A stretch of DNA of 64,000 nucleotides, from assembly GCA_020639135.1 (NCBI GenBank), contig JACKHE010000001.1, forward strand, positions 515,394 to 579,393, written 5' to 3'. The first letter of the stretch is position 1. Every line of letters starts with the position of its first letter. The DNA comes from Phycisphaeraceae bacterium. GTDB taxonomy: Bacteria; Planctomycetota; Phycisphaerae; Phycisphaerales; UBA1924. The position numbers were made by a program, and so were the translations under genes. Below the pieces are notes generated by a model. That model was not told the DNA's origin. It was given only the letters and a program-made list of their open reading frames with translations, and made no database searches. Of this stretch, positions 25,228 to 33,263 are shown in pieces.

Positions 25228-26688
25228 TCAGTTGCAGGAGTTCCCGAAGTTGTTGAGGAGGATGCCGAGGTCGGCGGTGTCAACGATGCCATCGCCGTTG
25301 ATGTCGGCGAAGGTCCCGGTCCCGCCGAAGGATCCGAGCAGGCCGCCGAGGTCGGCGGTGTCCACGACGCCGTCGTTGTTGAGGTCCCCGGCGACGCCGG
25401 TGGTGAACTCACAGACGGCGTTGGAAGCCTCGGTCTGCCCGTTGGTGTTGATGGCGGTGACGGACCAGTAGTAGTGCGTGCAGCTCGCGAGCGCGCTGCC
25501 CGAGACGATGTGGTTGGACACCGTCAGGCCGGCCTGGGAATAGACGACGTTGTTGAGCGCCATGTCGGTGGCGATGGTGAGGCTGTAGGAATCGGCGAGG
25601 GTCGAGTTCTGCCAGTCGAGCGCGACGGCGGGGGCCTGATCGACGGCGCCGCACATCGGCGCGGTGAGGTCGAAGACGCCGGGCACGGGGTCGATGTGGG
25701 AGTCGATGAAGTCGAGGTAGCCGTTGACGAGGATGCCGCCGCCGAGGCTGCCGAAGTGCGGCGCGTTGCCGGCGGTGAAGGTGTTGACGCCCCAGAGTTC
25801 GAGGTGCCCGTTGACCATGATGTAGGAGGGCCCGCCGGAGTCGCCGCCGCCGACGGTGGTCTCGATGTCGTTGCCGAGGCTGCCCGAGGATTGCCAGCTG
25901 TCGAAGTCGTACTGGAAGATCTCGGCGGTCCCGGAGCCCTCGTCGTCGGCGAAGAAGCCGCGGTCGGGGCGGTTCTTTCCGCTCCGCTTGGTGTTGAACG
26001 AGGCGGACCCGTTGATGTAGCCGCTGACGGCGTCGCCGGTGGTGCCGTAGCCGCAGAGCTCGATGATGGACGAGGAGCTGAGCGTGCCGCGGTAAACGGG
26101 GTACCTGGGGATCTCCGCGGGGAGGTCGTTGACGAGCTCGATGATGATGATGTCGTCGTTGACGTTGGGGTTGTTGAACCCGGTGTAGTTCGGGTGGGTG
26201 TACACCGCGGCGACGCCGGAGGGGAAGACCACCGTGGAGTTGTTCCCGCTGGCGTTGAAGGTGATTCGGATGTTGGTCCCGAAGTCGTTGGTCCCGTTGT
26301 CGTTGGAATCGACGCAGTGGCCGGCGGAGATGAGGAACCGGTCGGCGACGGGCGTGGCGGTGCAGAGGAACGCGTTGCCGATGAACAGGTGCGCGGTCCC
26401 GGCGTAGATCGACGCGAGGTTGTTGGGGTCGATGCGCTGCGTCGGGCTGTCGGTGGGGACGCCGTTGGGATCGCCGGCGACGATGACCGGCGTGATGTCG
26501 TCCGGCAGCGCCGACAGCGGCATGAGGATGAAGGGATGGTCGGGGTCGCGCTGGGGGTTGATGCTGCCGTCGGTGAGCCGTTCGGGGGCGACGACGCCGC
26601 CCTGGGCGATCATGTCATCGAGTTCGCCGGCGCCGGCGAGGCTCGCGGCCGCGGTCAGGGCGATGCAGGGAAGCAGTACGCGGTTCAT
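25228..26688 (-). CDS. Secreted trypsin-like serine protease with fibronectin-like region and C-terminal dockerin-like repeats
   Basis: A 486-residue exported protein. The signal peptide is MNRVLLPCIALTAAASLAGAG. The S1-family catalytic triad is visible: ISAGHC (His near 123), NDDIIIIEL (Asp near 179) and GGDSGGP (Ser near 284). A fibronectin-III-like domain (about 335-430; YYWSVTAINTNGQTEASNA) follows. The C-terminus has two calcium-loop repeats, DLNNDGVVDTADLGGLLGSF and DINGDGIVDTADLGILLNNF, about 13 residues apart. The open frame runs further upstream, but ATG 26688 gives the signal peptide. It lies 62 bases downstream of the subtilisin-like gene, probably in one operon. Substrate unknown; probably an extracellular or surface protease. 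Confidence 0.88.
   Translation of the reverse strand: MNRVLLPCIALTAAASLAGAGELDDMIAQGGVVAPERLTDGSINPQRDPDHPFILMPLSALPDDITPVIVAGDPNGVPTDSPTQRIDPNNLASIYAGTAHLFIGNAFLCTATPVADRFLISAGHCVDSNDNGTNDFGTNIRITFNASGNNSTVVFPSGVAAVYTHPNYTGFNNPNVNDDIIIIELVNDLPAEIPRYPVYRGTLSSSSIIELCGYGTTGDAVSGYINGSASFNTKRSGKNRPDRGFFADDEGSGTAEIFQYDFDSWQSSGSLGNDIETTVGGGDSGGPSYIMVNGHLELWGVNTFTAGNAPHFGSLGGGILVNGYLDFIDSHIDPVPGVFDLTAPMCGAVDQAPAVALDWQNSTLADSYSLTIATDMALNNVVYSQAGLTVSNHIVSGSALASCTHYYWSVTAINTNGQTEASNAVCEFTTGVAGDLNNDGVVDTADLGGLLGSFGGTGTFADINGDGIVDTADLGILLNNFGNSCN
25237..25392 (-). repeat. DNA encoding paired dockerin-like repeats of the trypsin-like protease
   Basis: Two direct repeats about 72 bases apart share the core GAGGTCGGCGGTGTC (plus-strand sense) and are closely similar to copies in the subtilase gene and at 59828-59984. 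They encode the D-N-D-G-V/I-V-D-T-A-D-L-G loop and helix. Confidence 0.8.
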
Positions 26689-26750
26689 GCGTTGGTGTTC
26701 TCCGTTCTCCGATCCGGGGGTGATGAAGAGGAACAGATGGTGTTGTCGGG

Positions 26751-29012
26751 TTACTCGCAGGTCTCGCCGAAGTGGCCGAGCAGGACGCCCAGGTCGGAGG
26801 TGTCCACGACCATGTCGCCGTTGAGGTCCGCGGGCAGGCCCATGCCGTGGGCGCCGAAGGCGTCGATGAGGATGCCCAGGTCGGCGGTGTCGGTGACGCC
26901 GTCGCCGTTGAGGTCCCAGGCGCACACCGGGGCGGACTGCTCGTTGACCTCGCCGGTGATGACGAGCGCGAAGCCCTGGTCCTCGGCGCTGTTGACGGCG
27001 GTGGCGCTGACCCTGGCGGTCCACACGCCGGTCTCGGGGCTGTTGATGTGGATCTGCTCGAGGTTGTTGATGGCGTCCGCGGAGCCGCCGCTGGTCGAGA
27101 CGCCGCCCGAGAAGACGTTGCCCTTGTAGATCGTGCCGCTGGGCGAGGAGACCTCGAGGTCGAGGTCATTGACCGGCGCGAAGGAGGCGGAGACGCCGCC
27201 CTCCTTGTCGGTGAAGCACATGGTCAGGCGGAGCTGCTCGGCCGAGCCGGTGACGTTGAAGTCGAAGGTCATCAGCCCGCCGGTGCCCATGGCCTCGGCG
27301 GCGGAGTTGCGGATGTCCTTGGCGATGAGGGTGCGCGCATCGCCGAGGAAGAAGAGCGCGGCGTCGCCGTTGGCCCGGCCCCAGCCCTCGCGGGCGCTGG
27401 GGTAGCCGGCGATGCCGGTCATGTCCTGGGCGCCGTTGATGAGTGTCGCCTTGATGAGCGCGCCGGTGGGGGTGAAGGCGTCGGGGGCGTTGGCGGCGCC
27501 GGTGGGGTAGAAGCCGTCGGTGTAGTACTGCCGGACGAGCAGGCCGAGGCCGGAGATCGCGGGGCAGGCCATGGAGGTGCCGGTGAGCCCGGTGGTGCTG
27601 CAGCTCGTTCCGGAGCCGGAAGCGGACTGGGTGTTGCAGCCGGGGGCGTAGATCTCGGGCTTGCGGCGGCCGTCGCTGGTGGGGCCCTGGCCGCCGGAGC
27701 AGAAGCTGGCCTGCGAGGGGGAGTCCTGCGAGGCGCCGACGGCGAGGACGTTCTTGGCGTTCTCGGGGGTCTTGAGTGAGCTCAGGTTGGTGACGGCGAA
27801 GCAGACGAGGGAGTCTTCCTCGTCGTGCGAGAAGACGTCGATCGCCCTGGTCCAGGCGTTGTAGGAGGTCGAGCCGTCGTTGCCCCAGCTGTTGGTGTGG
27901 ACTCGGGCGCCCTGGTCGTGGTGCAGCTGGAGGTTGTTGGTGAAGGCGGTCTCCGAGAAGCTCGGCGTGGTGTTGTGGCACAGCTTCGCCTCGTAGGCGA
28001 TGCCGCGGGTGTTGTTGTCCACGCTCGGGTCCTGGTTGCCGACGGCGGTGCAGGCGGTGTGCGTGCCGTGGAGGTCGTAGCCCGAGGTGGTGTTGTACGC
28101 AAGGATCTTGCGGTGGGTCGGGCCGATGGGGTTGGTGTCACGGAAGGAGCAGTGGCTGGAGTTCACACGTCCGTCCATGTGGCCGAGGACCTGGCCCTCG
28201 CCGTGGAGCCCGTTGTCGTAGAGGGGGCGGAACCCGCTGACGTTGCTCTGGATGATCCACGTGGTGGAGTTGTTGCGTTCGGTGGCCTCGAGCGCGGGCT
28301 CGATGTAGTTGACCGAGTTCAGCGCGGCGAGCGCCGGGAGGTCGCTGCGCTTGAGGATGACGTCGGCGGAGTAGTTGTCGCCGACCATGCCCCCGATGAA
28401 GGCCGTGGCGCCCTGGAAGTTGTTGAGCGATTCGAGGAAGGCGTCGATGTCGGCGTTCTGGAACAGCGTGACGGTGACGGCGGCCTCGCCGGGGCCGGAC
28501 ATCGGGTGGGCCTTCGCCCAGTCGGCCTCGAGTGCGGGGTCGAGCTTCCAAGCGGCTTCGAAATCACTGTGCCAGCGGATGAAGCCGAGCGCTCCGACGG
28601 CCTCCGCGTTCGCGTTGGTCGCGTCAACGATGAAGGCGTTGACGGGGAGGTAGCCTCCGATGCGCAGGCCGGCGTTCTCGATCTGCTCGCGGCGCTCCTT
28701 GGTCATGGGGCCGTCGAGCTGGATGATGTGCCGGGCGCCAGCGGCCTTGATGCGGTCGAGATCGTTGGCGAGATCGGTGCGGGCGATCATCGTGCTGACG
28801 GCGCCGCTGCGGAGGTGGATCGCGCGGGGCGAGGCGCCGAGCTCTGGGGCGCCCTCGAAGAACGGGTGCGCCGCGACGGGGTTCGCCGGGTTCCCCTCAA
28901 CCTCATCGAAGAGGACCTGGGCGCTGGCGGTGGATCCCGCGATGGCGGTGATCAAGGCGAGGCATGCGAGGTCCTGAAATCGCGGGCGAACGATCATCGA
29001 ATGAAGGTGCAT
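26751..29012 (-). CDS. Secreted subtilisin-like (S8) protease with C-terminal dockerin-like repeats
   Basis: A 753-residue exported protease. A signal peptide follows MHLHSMIVRPRFQDL (hydrophobic LACLALITAIAGSTASA). A propeptide-like region extends to about residue 260. The S8 triad is GHMDGRV (Asp near 280), LHGTHTACTAVG (His near 316) and GTSMACPAISG (Ser near 479). A beta-rich domain (about 570-690, FDFNVTGSAEQLRLTM, DLDLEVSSPSG) resembles PPC/P-type domains. The last 60 residues hold two dockerin-like repeats, DLNGDGVTDTADLGILIDAF and DLNGDMVVDTSDLGVLLGHF. ATG 29012 is preferred over the upstream frame because it yields the signal peptide and follows AAAGAG. A strong hairpin precedes it at 29040-29070. 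It may process surface proteins or scavenge nutrients. Confidence 0.9.
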   Translation of the reverse strand: MHLHSMIVRPRFQDLACLALITAIAGSTASAQVLFDEVEGNPANPVAAHPFFEGAPELGASPRAIHLRSGAVSTMIARTDLANDLDRIKAAGARHIIQLDGPMTKERREQIENAGLRIGGYLPVNAFIVDATNANAEAVGALGFIRWHSDFEAAWKLDPALEADWAKAHPMSGPGEAAVTVTLFQNADIDAFLESLNNFQGATAFIGGMVGDNYSADVILKRSDLPALAALNSVNYIEPALEATERNNSTTWIIQSNVSGFRPLYDNGLHGEGQVLGHMDGRVNSSHCSFRDTNPIGPTHRKILAYNTTSGYDLHGTHTACTAVGNQDPSVDNNTRGIAYEAKLCHNTTPSFSETAFTNNLQLHHDQGARVHTNSWGNDGSTSYNAWTRAIDVFSHDEEDSLVCFAVTNLSSLKTPENAKNVLAVGASQDSPSQASFCSGGQGPTSDGRRKPEIYAPGCNTQSASGSGTSCSTTGLTGTSMACPAISGLGLLVRQYYTDGFYPTGAANAPDAFTPTGALIKATLINGAQDMTGIAGYPSAREGWGRANGDAALFFLGDARTLIAKDIRNSAAEAMGTGGLMTFDFNVTGSAEQLRLTMCFTDKEGGVSASFAPVNDLDLEVSSPSGTIYKGNVFSGGVSTSGGSADAINNLEQIHINSPETGVWTARVSATAVNSAEDQGFALVITGEVNEQSAPVCAWDLNGDGVTDTADLGILIDAFGAHGMGLPADLNGDMVVDTSDLGVLLGHFGETCE
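26761..26919 (-). repeat. DNA encoding paired dockerin-like repeats of the subtilisin-like protease
   Basis: Two copies about 90 bases apart, sharing GCCCAGGTCGG and GTGTC cores with the copies at 25237-25392 and 59828-59984. The first-encoded copy (toward 26919) is the closer match to the DTADLG consensus; the last reads DTSDLG. Confidence 0.8.
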
Positions 29013-29407
29013 GTGGATCTCTTTCTCTACGTGTTCTCGCGATCGCGGATGTGCTCCCGGCACGCGATCGAGGGGGTGATTGGAGCCCTAAGGCTTGAGG
29101 CGGGAAAACCTTACGGCACAAATGGAGTAAACCTGACAAACCGGTCCGCGGCAAGGGAAATTTCGAGGGCGTCTCGAAACGGTGCTCTCGGACGTCAAAC
29201 CTTGATACTCGCCTGAGAATCACGGTGTTCGGCCGAAAATCGCACCGTTGCGTGTCCTTGAACGCCGGGATCGTGGTCCGAAAAAAGAGTCCGATTCCAG
29301 CGATCAGGATTGAGGCCGCGCAACGATCTGTGCCCACCCGCATTGACACGGGAATAGGCGAGAATCCTGCGGTGGCGGGGACACCCGGGGGGGGTGGCCG
29401 GGGCGTC
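29013..29407. other. Intergenic region between subtilase start and dnaN stop
   Basis: This 395-base stretch holds no convincing gene. It contains the leader hairpin at 29040-29070, an AT-richer segment around 29110-29230 and an A6 run at 29281-29286. I found no clear intrinsic terminator for dnaN and no convincing -35/-10 pair for the subtilase. Confidence 0.6.
29040..29070 (-). promoter_or_regulatory. Hairpin in the subtilase mRNA leader
   Basis: CGATCGC (29040-29046) pairs with GCGATCG (29064-29070), and GTGC (29051-29054) pairs with GCAC (29060-29063) around TCCCG, giving 11 pairs with a one-sided bulge. It ends 28 bases upstream of the subtilase ATG, just outside the Shine-Dalgarno region. 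It could act at RNA level or be a palindromic operator. Confidence 0.5.
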
Positions 29408-30559
29408 TCAGGAGAGGCTGACGGGCATGACGACGTAGAGGAAGTCCTGCCCCGATTTGAGCACGCCGGGCTTGTTGCTGGCCTTGAGCTCGAAGACGAC
29501 CTGGGAATCCTCGATGACCTTGAGGGCGTCGGTGATGAAGACGGGGTTGAACCCGACTTCCATCTCCTCGCCTTCATAGGACTCCATGTCCACCTTGACC
29601 TCGGCCTCACCCATCTCGGGAGCCCTGCTGGTCAGGCAGAGCTTGCCGCCCTTGCCGCCCGTGAACGCGAGGCGGACACCTCGGGATTCCTCGTTGGTCA
29701 GCAGGGCGGCCCTGCGGACGCCGCTGGCGAGGGTCTCGCGGTCGAAGGTGGCTTTCTTGTCCTGATCCCGTGGGACGACGTCCTCGTAGGGGGGGAAGGC
29801 GCCCTCGACGAGTGTGGTAGCCAGGACGGCGGAGGAGCCGGAGGCCTCATCGCCGAAGGCGAAGACGGCCTGGTTGTCGGAGACGGAGACCCGGACGTTC
29901 TCGCTGGGGTTGGCGGCGAGCTTGCCGACGAGGTTGAGGGCCTTGGTGGGGATGATGCCGATGGCCTCGACGCCCGAAGCGCCGCTGCCGGCGCTGGTCT
30001 TGGCGATGGCGAGCCGTCGGCCGTCGGTGGCGACCATCTGGATGGTCTTGCCGTCGCACTTGAGCAGGACGCCGTTGATCGCGTAACGCGAGTTCTCACG
30101 GGCAGTTGCGAAACTGGTCCGGGCGATGAGGGCGCTGAGTTCGCTCGCTGGGATCTCGAAGGCGTTCTTGCCTGTGGCGTTGGCCTCGGTGGGGAGTTTG
30201 GGGAAGTCCCCCGGGGGGTAGCCGTAGATCTTGAATCGGGCGTCCTTGCCGGTGATCTCGATCTCGTCGTCCTTGGTGGTGAGGGTGAGGGTCTGCTCGC
30301 GGTCCTCGGCGGCGATGATCTGGCGGAGTTTCTCGGCTGGGATGAGGGCTTCGCCGGGCTCTTCCACCTGAACATTGGCGGTGGTGAGTCGGAGGGCGAT
30401 CTCGGCGTCGGTGGCCCCGAGGGTCAGCATGCTGTCGGCGTCATTGGTGGCGCTGATCTTGACGCAGGTGAGCTGCGGCTTGGGCGTCCTGCTGGCGACG
30501 ACGCCGGTGGTCAGGTTGATCGCGTCCAGAAGGATCGCGCGGTCGCAGATGACTTTCAT
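29408..30559 (-). CDS. dnaN: DNA polymerase III beta subunit (sliding clamp)
   Basis: A 383-residue protein with the three-domain sliding-clamp layout that dimerises into a ring on DNA and tethers polymerase III. The N-terminus MKVICDRAILLDAINLTTGV, the mid-protein RYAINGVLLKCDG with MVATDGRRLA, and the C-terminus FLYVVMPVSLS are DnaN hallmarks; the terminal MPV-L residues line the binding pocket. ATG 30559 is chosen over 82 extra upstream codons, with a GAGG-type Shine-Dalgarno upstream. dnaA is not adjacent; instead transketolase is divergent. The 426-base spacer has DnaA-box-like sites, so a regulatory or origin role is conceivable. Confidence 0.97.
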   Translation of the reverse strand: MKVICDRAILLDAINLTTGVVASRTPKPQLTCVKISATNDADSMLTLGATDAEIALRLTTANVQVEEPGEALIPAEKLRQIIAAEDREQTLTLTTKDDEIEITGKDARFKIYGYPPGDFPKLPTEANATGKNAFEIPASELSALIARTSFATARENSRYAINGVLLKCDGKTIQMVATDGRRLAIAKTSAGSGASGVEAIGIIPTKALNLVGKLAANPSENVRVSVSDNQAVFAFGDEASGSSAVLATTLVEGAFPPYEDVVPRDQDKKATFDRETLASGVRRAALLTNEESRGVRLAFTGGKGGKLCLTSRAPEMGEAEVKVDMESYEGEEMEVGFNPVFITDALKVIEDSQVVFELKASNKPGVLKSGQDFLYVVMPVSLS

Positions 30560-30985
30560 CGCTGGTCGCCTCGTCTGTTGCTGCACCGACACCGTTGACG
30601 GTCGGCGCAGGAGGAACATCTTGACTCCCTCGTCAGGCTGTCCACAGCGGATTGTATCCGGAATGTGGAAATCGATCGACCCCACCGGATGATCCGGCGG
30701 GTTGTGGGTGGGTGGTGGAAGGCAGTCTCGGGTCGGGATCCATCCCGTGGAGCGGTTGCCAGCCGGGGTCGGGCGGCGGATACTGTGTGAGCAAATTCTC
30801 CCCACATCAGCGAGTCCACCGACGCCGGCTCCGAGCCGATCAGCATTCTCCGGTCGATGGGATCGGGGGTGTGGTTATCCGCAGCCAATCGCGGCTCCGG
30901 CGAGGTCATCCGACCGGGCTCAGTCCATGATGTCCGGCGCCTGTGGCCGACCCGTCGCCGCCCTCCGAGCGAAGGGGCCCGCCGT
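30560..30985. other. Divergent dnaN-tkt intergenic region with DnaA-box-like sites
   Basis: No gene is visible in these 426 bases. Three near matches to the DnaA box TTATCCACA are present: CTGTCCACA at 30638-30646 (7/9), ATTTCCACA on the minus strand at 30664-30672 (7/9) and TTATCCGCA at 30875-30883 (8/9). Small hairpins such as CGGCT-ccg-AGCCG also occur. No AT-rich unwinding element is obvious, so this is only a candidate DnaA-responsive region. Confidence 0.35.
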
Positions 30986-32962
30986 ATGTCATTCGAAGCC
31001 GCCGTCCATGCCCAGGCGATCGAGTTGGATCGTCTCAGTCTTGAAATGTGCGCCGAGGCCGGCAGCGGGCATCCCTCGTCGGCGATGAGCCTGGGGCACA
31101 TCGTCACGACGCTGATGTTCCACACCATGCGATGGAGCCCGGAGTACCCGGCGTATCCGACGTCCGACCGGCTGATCCTCAGCGAGGGGCACGCGGTGCC
31201 GATCGTGTACGCGGCGTACGCGCGGCTCGGCGGGACGATCCCCGGCGGCGCGGGGCAGAGCAGGCCCATGACAATCGAGGACCTGATGACGCTGCGCGCG
31301 GTGGATTCCGTGCTCGACGGCCACCCCAACCCGATGGAGGGGTTCCCGTTCTTCGACTCGGCGACCGGCTCGCTGGGCCAGGGCCTCTCGACGGCGGTCG
31401 GGCTGGCGCTGGCGGCGCAGCTCGACGGGCTGGACCGCCGGTTCTACTGCATCATCGGCGACGGCGAATCGCGCGAGGGGCAGGTGGCCGAGGCGCTGGA
31501 CATGCTCGCCGAGCGCGGGCTGAACACGGTGCTGCCGATCTTCAACTGCAACGGGTTCGGGCAGACGGGGCGCATCGGCGACCCGCAATCGCCGGAGATG
31601 ATCGGGCGCAAGCTCGAGGCGCTGGGCTTCACGGTGCATGCGATCGACGGTCACAACCCGTCGCAGATCAAGGCGGCGCTGGACGCGTTCGTCGCCGGCG
31701 CCGGTGAGGACGGCTCGGCGCCGATGGCGGTCGTCGCCACGACGGTCAAGGGCTGGGGCGCTCCGGTGCTCCAGAGCGGGAACTGGCACGGCAAGCCGCC
31801 GGTCGGCGAGACGCTGAACAAAGCGCTGGCGGAGCTGGACGAGCGCCGGATCGAGCTGACGTCGTCGCTCGTGCACACCGACGCGTTCACGATCCAGCCG
31901 CCGCGGGAGGCCCCGGAGCGAGCGGGCGAAACCGGCGAGGCGCCCTCGTTCAACGAGATGATGCGCCGCAGCGACATGGAGTCGGTGCTGCACACGGGGC
32001 GGCTGGCGACCCGCAAGGCGTTCGGGCTGGCGCTCAAGGCGCTGGGGCAGGTGAACCCGAACGTCGTGTCGATCGACGGGGACGTGAGCAACTCGACGTT
32101 CGCCGAGACGTTCGCGCGCGACGCCGAGCTGGCGCCGAGGTTCTTCGAGGCGAGGATCGCCGAGCAGAACATGGTGTCGATGGGCGTGGGATTCAGCGCG
32201 GCGGGGAAGATCCCGTTCGTCTCGACGTTCGCGAAGTTCATGACGCGGGCGTACGACCAGATCGAGATGGCGATCAACAGCGGCGCGAACATCAAGCTCG
32301 TCGGCTCGCACGCGGGGATCTCGCTGGCCGCGGACGGCCCCAGCCAGATGTCGCTGCCGGACATCGCGTGGTTCCGATCGTTCTCGACGGTGCGCGACCA
32401 CCGGGGCAACCCGGCGTGCTACGTGCTGCAGCCCTCGGACGCCTACGCGGCGTACGCGCTGACCATGGCGATGGCCGAGTACGACGGCGCGTGCTACATG
32501 CGGACCCTGCGTCCGGAGACGGAGTTCCTGTACTCCGACAACGACGTCTTCAACCTCGGCGGGTTCCAGGTGCTCAGCGAGGGGCGGGACGTGCTGCTCG
32601 TCGCCGCGGGGTACATGGTGCACGAGGCGAACAAGGCGCTGGACAAGCTCGACGGGCAGGGCATCAGCGCCACGCTTGTCGATCTGTACTCGCTGCCCTT
32701 CGACGGCGATGCGCTGTGCGACCTGGCGCAGGCCAACAACGGCTACGTCATCTCGCTCGAGGACAACTACGGCGGCTCGATCGGGTCCGCCGTCGCGGAC
32801 GCGCTGACGGAGTCGGGCGACGCGTTCAGCCTCAAGCAGATGCACGTGGCGCGCATCCCCAAGTCGGCGCGGACTCCGGAGCAGGAACTCGCTTATTGCG
32901 GCCTCACCGCCGACGACATCACCTCGGCGTGCCTGCACCTGCTCGAGGTCGGCGCGGTCTGA
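30986..32962 (+). CDS. tkt: Transketolase
   Basis: A full-length 658-residue thiamine-diphosphate enzyme that moves two-carbon units between sugar phosphates in the pentose phosphate pathway. The N-terminal domain has AGSGHPSSAMSLGHI and the ThDP-binding GDGESREGQVAEAL (about 155-170, GDG...N class). The middle pyrimidine-binding domain shows FFEARIAEQNMVSMGVGFSA with the catalytic Glu. The C-terminal domain has YMRTLRPETEF. The start at ATG 30986 discards 43 in-frame upstream codons. Both halves are in one chain, unlike the split archaeal-type enzymes. It pairs functionally with rpiB at 8934. A 12-base-pair hairpin follows its stop. Confidence 0.95.
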   Translation: MSFEAAVHAQAIELDRLSLEMCAEAGSGHPSSAMSLGHIVTTLMFHTMRWSPEYPAYPTSDRLILSEGHAVPIVYAAYARLGGTIPGGAGQSRPMTIEDLMTLRAVDSVLDGHPNPMEGFPFFDSATGSLGQGLSTAVGLALAAQLDGLDRRFYCIIGDGESREGQVAEALDMLAERGLNTVLPIFNCNGFGQTGRIGDPQSPEMIGRKLEALGFTVHAIDGHNPSQIKAALDAFVAGAGEDGSAPMAVVATTVKGWGAPVLQSGNWHGKPPVGETLNKALAELDERRIELTSSLVHTDAFTIQPPREAPERAGETGEAPSFNEMMRRSDMESVLHTGRLATRKAFGLALKALGQVNPNVVSIDGDVSNSTFAETFARDAELAPRFFEARIAEQNMVSMGVGFSAAGKIPFVSTFAKFMTRAYDQIEMAINSGANIKLVGSHAGISLAADGPSQMSLPDIAWFRSFSTVRDHRGNPACYVLQPSDAYAAYALTMAMAEYDGACYMRTLRPETEFLYSDNDVFNLGGFQVLSEGRDVLLVAAGYMVHEANKALDKLDGQGISATLVDLYSLPFDGDALCDLAQANNGYVISLEDNYGGSIGSAVADALTESGDAFSLKQMHVARIPKSARTPEQELAYCGLTADDITSACLHLLEVGAV

Positions 32963-33006
32963 GGCCGGTTTCCGCGGAAAAGCACAACTTTTTTCGATCA
33001 TCAATC

Positions 33007-33040
33007 CACAGCATCTGGTGGTTGCCCTCCAGATGTTGTG
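33007..33040 (+). other. Twelve-pair hairpin downstream of tkt
   Basis: CACAGCATCTGG (33007-33018) pairs with CCAGATGTTGTG (33029-33040) with one G-U pair and a 10-base loop. No T tract follows, so it is more likely a 3'-end stabiliser or attenuated terminator of the tkt transcript than a canonical terminator. Confidence 0.5.
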
Positions 33041-33071
33041 CGTGTGCATTGTCTGGGGAGCTTTTCTTGGG

Positions 33072-33099
33072 TTGACGCTAACCGCGTCGTCATTAGTAT
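33072..33099 (+). promoter_or_regulatory. Candidate sigma-70 promoter of the porin gene
   Basis: TTGACG (33072-33077) and TAGTAT (33094-33099) are separated by 16 bases. This is one of very few good -35 hexamers upstream of a gene here. A start near 33106 would give a leader of about 158 bases containing the hairpins at 33131-33211. Confidence 0.45.
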
Positions 33100-33130
33100 C
33101 CGCCCAACTGGCCTCACGTCCGGGGCTGGC

Positions 33131-33211
33131 GTGCGATGGATCGCACGGACACGTTCGGGCTGGCGACACTGGTTCCAGTGTTGCTCCAGCAAGCAACGCC
33201 GGGCGACGGCG
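33131..33211 (+). promoter_or_regulatory. Structured porin leader with four consecutive hairpins, two overlapping
   Basis: GTGCGAT-gg-ATCGCAC (33131-33146), ACACTGG-tt-CCAGTGT (33166-33181), GTTGCT-ccagca-AGCAAC (33180-33197) and CGCCG-ggcga-CGGCG (33197-33211). The second and third share bases 33180-33181, and the third and fourth share base 33197, so neighbouring stems compete. The first two have two-base nominal loops and may instead be palindromic protein sites. Confidence 0.5.
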
Positions 33212-33263
33212 CTTGGGAGACGCGATGCACCAGGCCCCGCCCCAATCACCAAGGAGTCTCCAC

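Larger units (their letters stand above)
32963..33263 (+). other. tkt-porin intergenic region
   Basis: No gene is seen in these 301 bases. It contains a T6 run after tkt (32989-32994), the hairpin at 33007-33040, a sigma-70-like promoter at 33072-33099, the multi-hairpin leader at 33131-33211 and the porin's AAGGAG at 33251-33256. Confidence 0.7.

Noticed and set aside
25237..25392. True cellulosomal dockerin
   Set aside because: The loops fit the dockerin calcium motif, but no cohesin or scaffoldin is seen, so only dockerin-like is claimed.
29392..29401. G8 homopolymer near the dnaN stop as a phase-variable tract
   Set aside because: It is outside coding sequence and no promoter spacing depends on it; homopolymers of this length are expected in GC-rich DNA.
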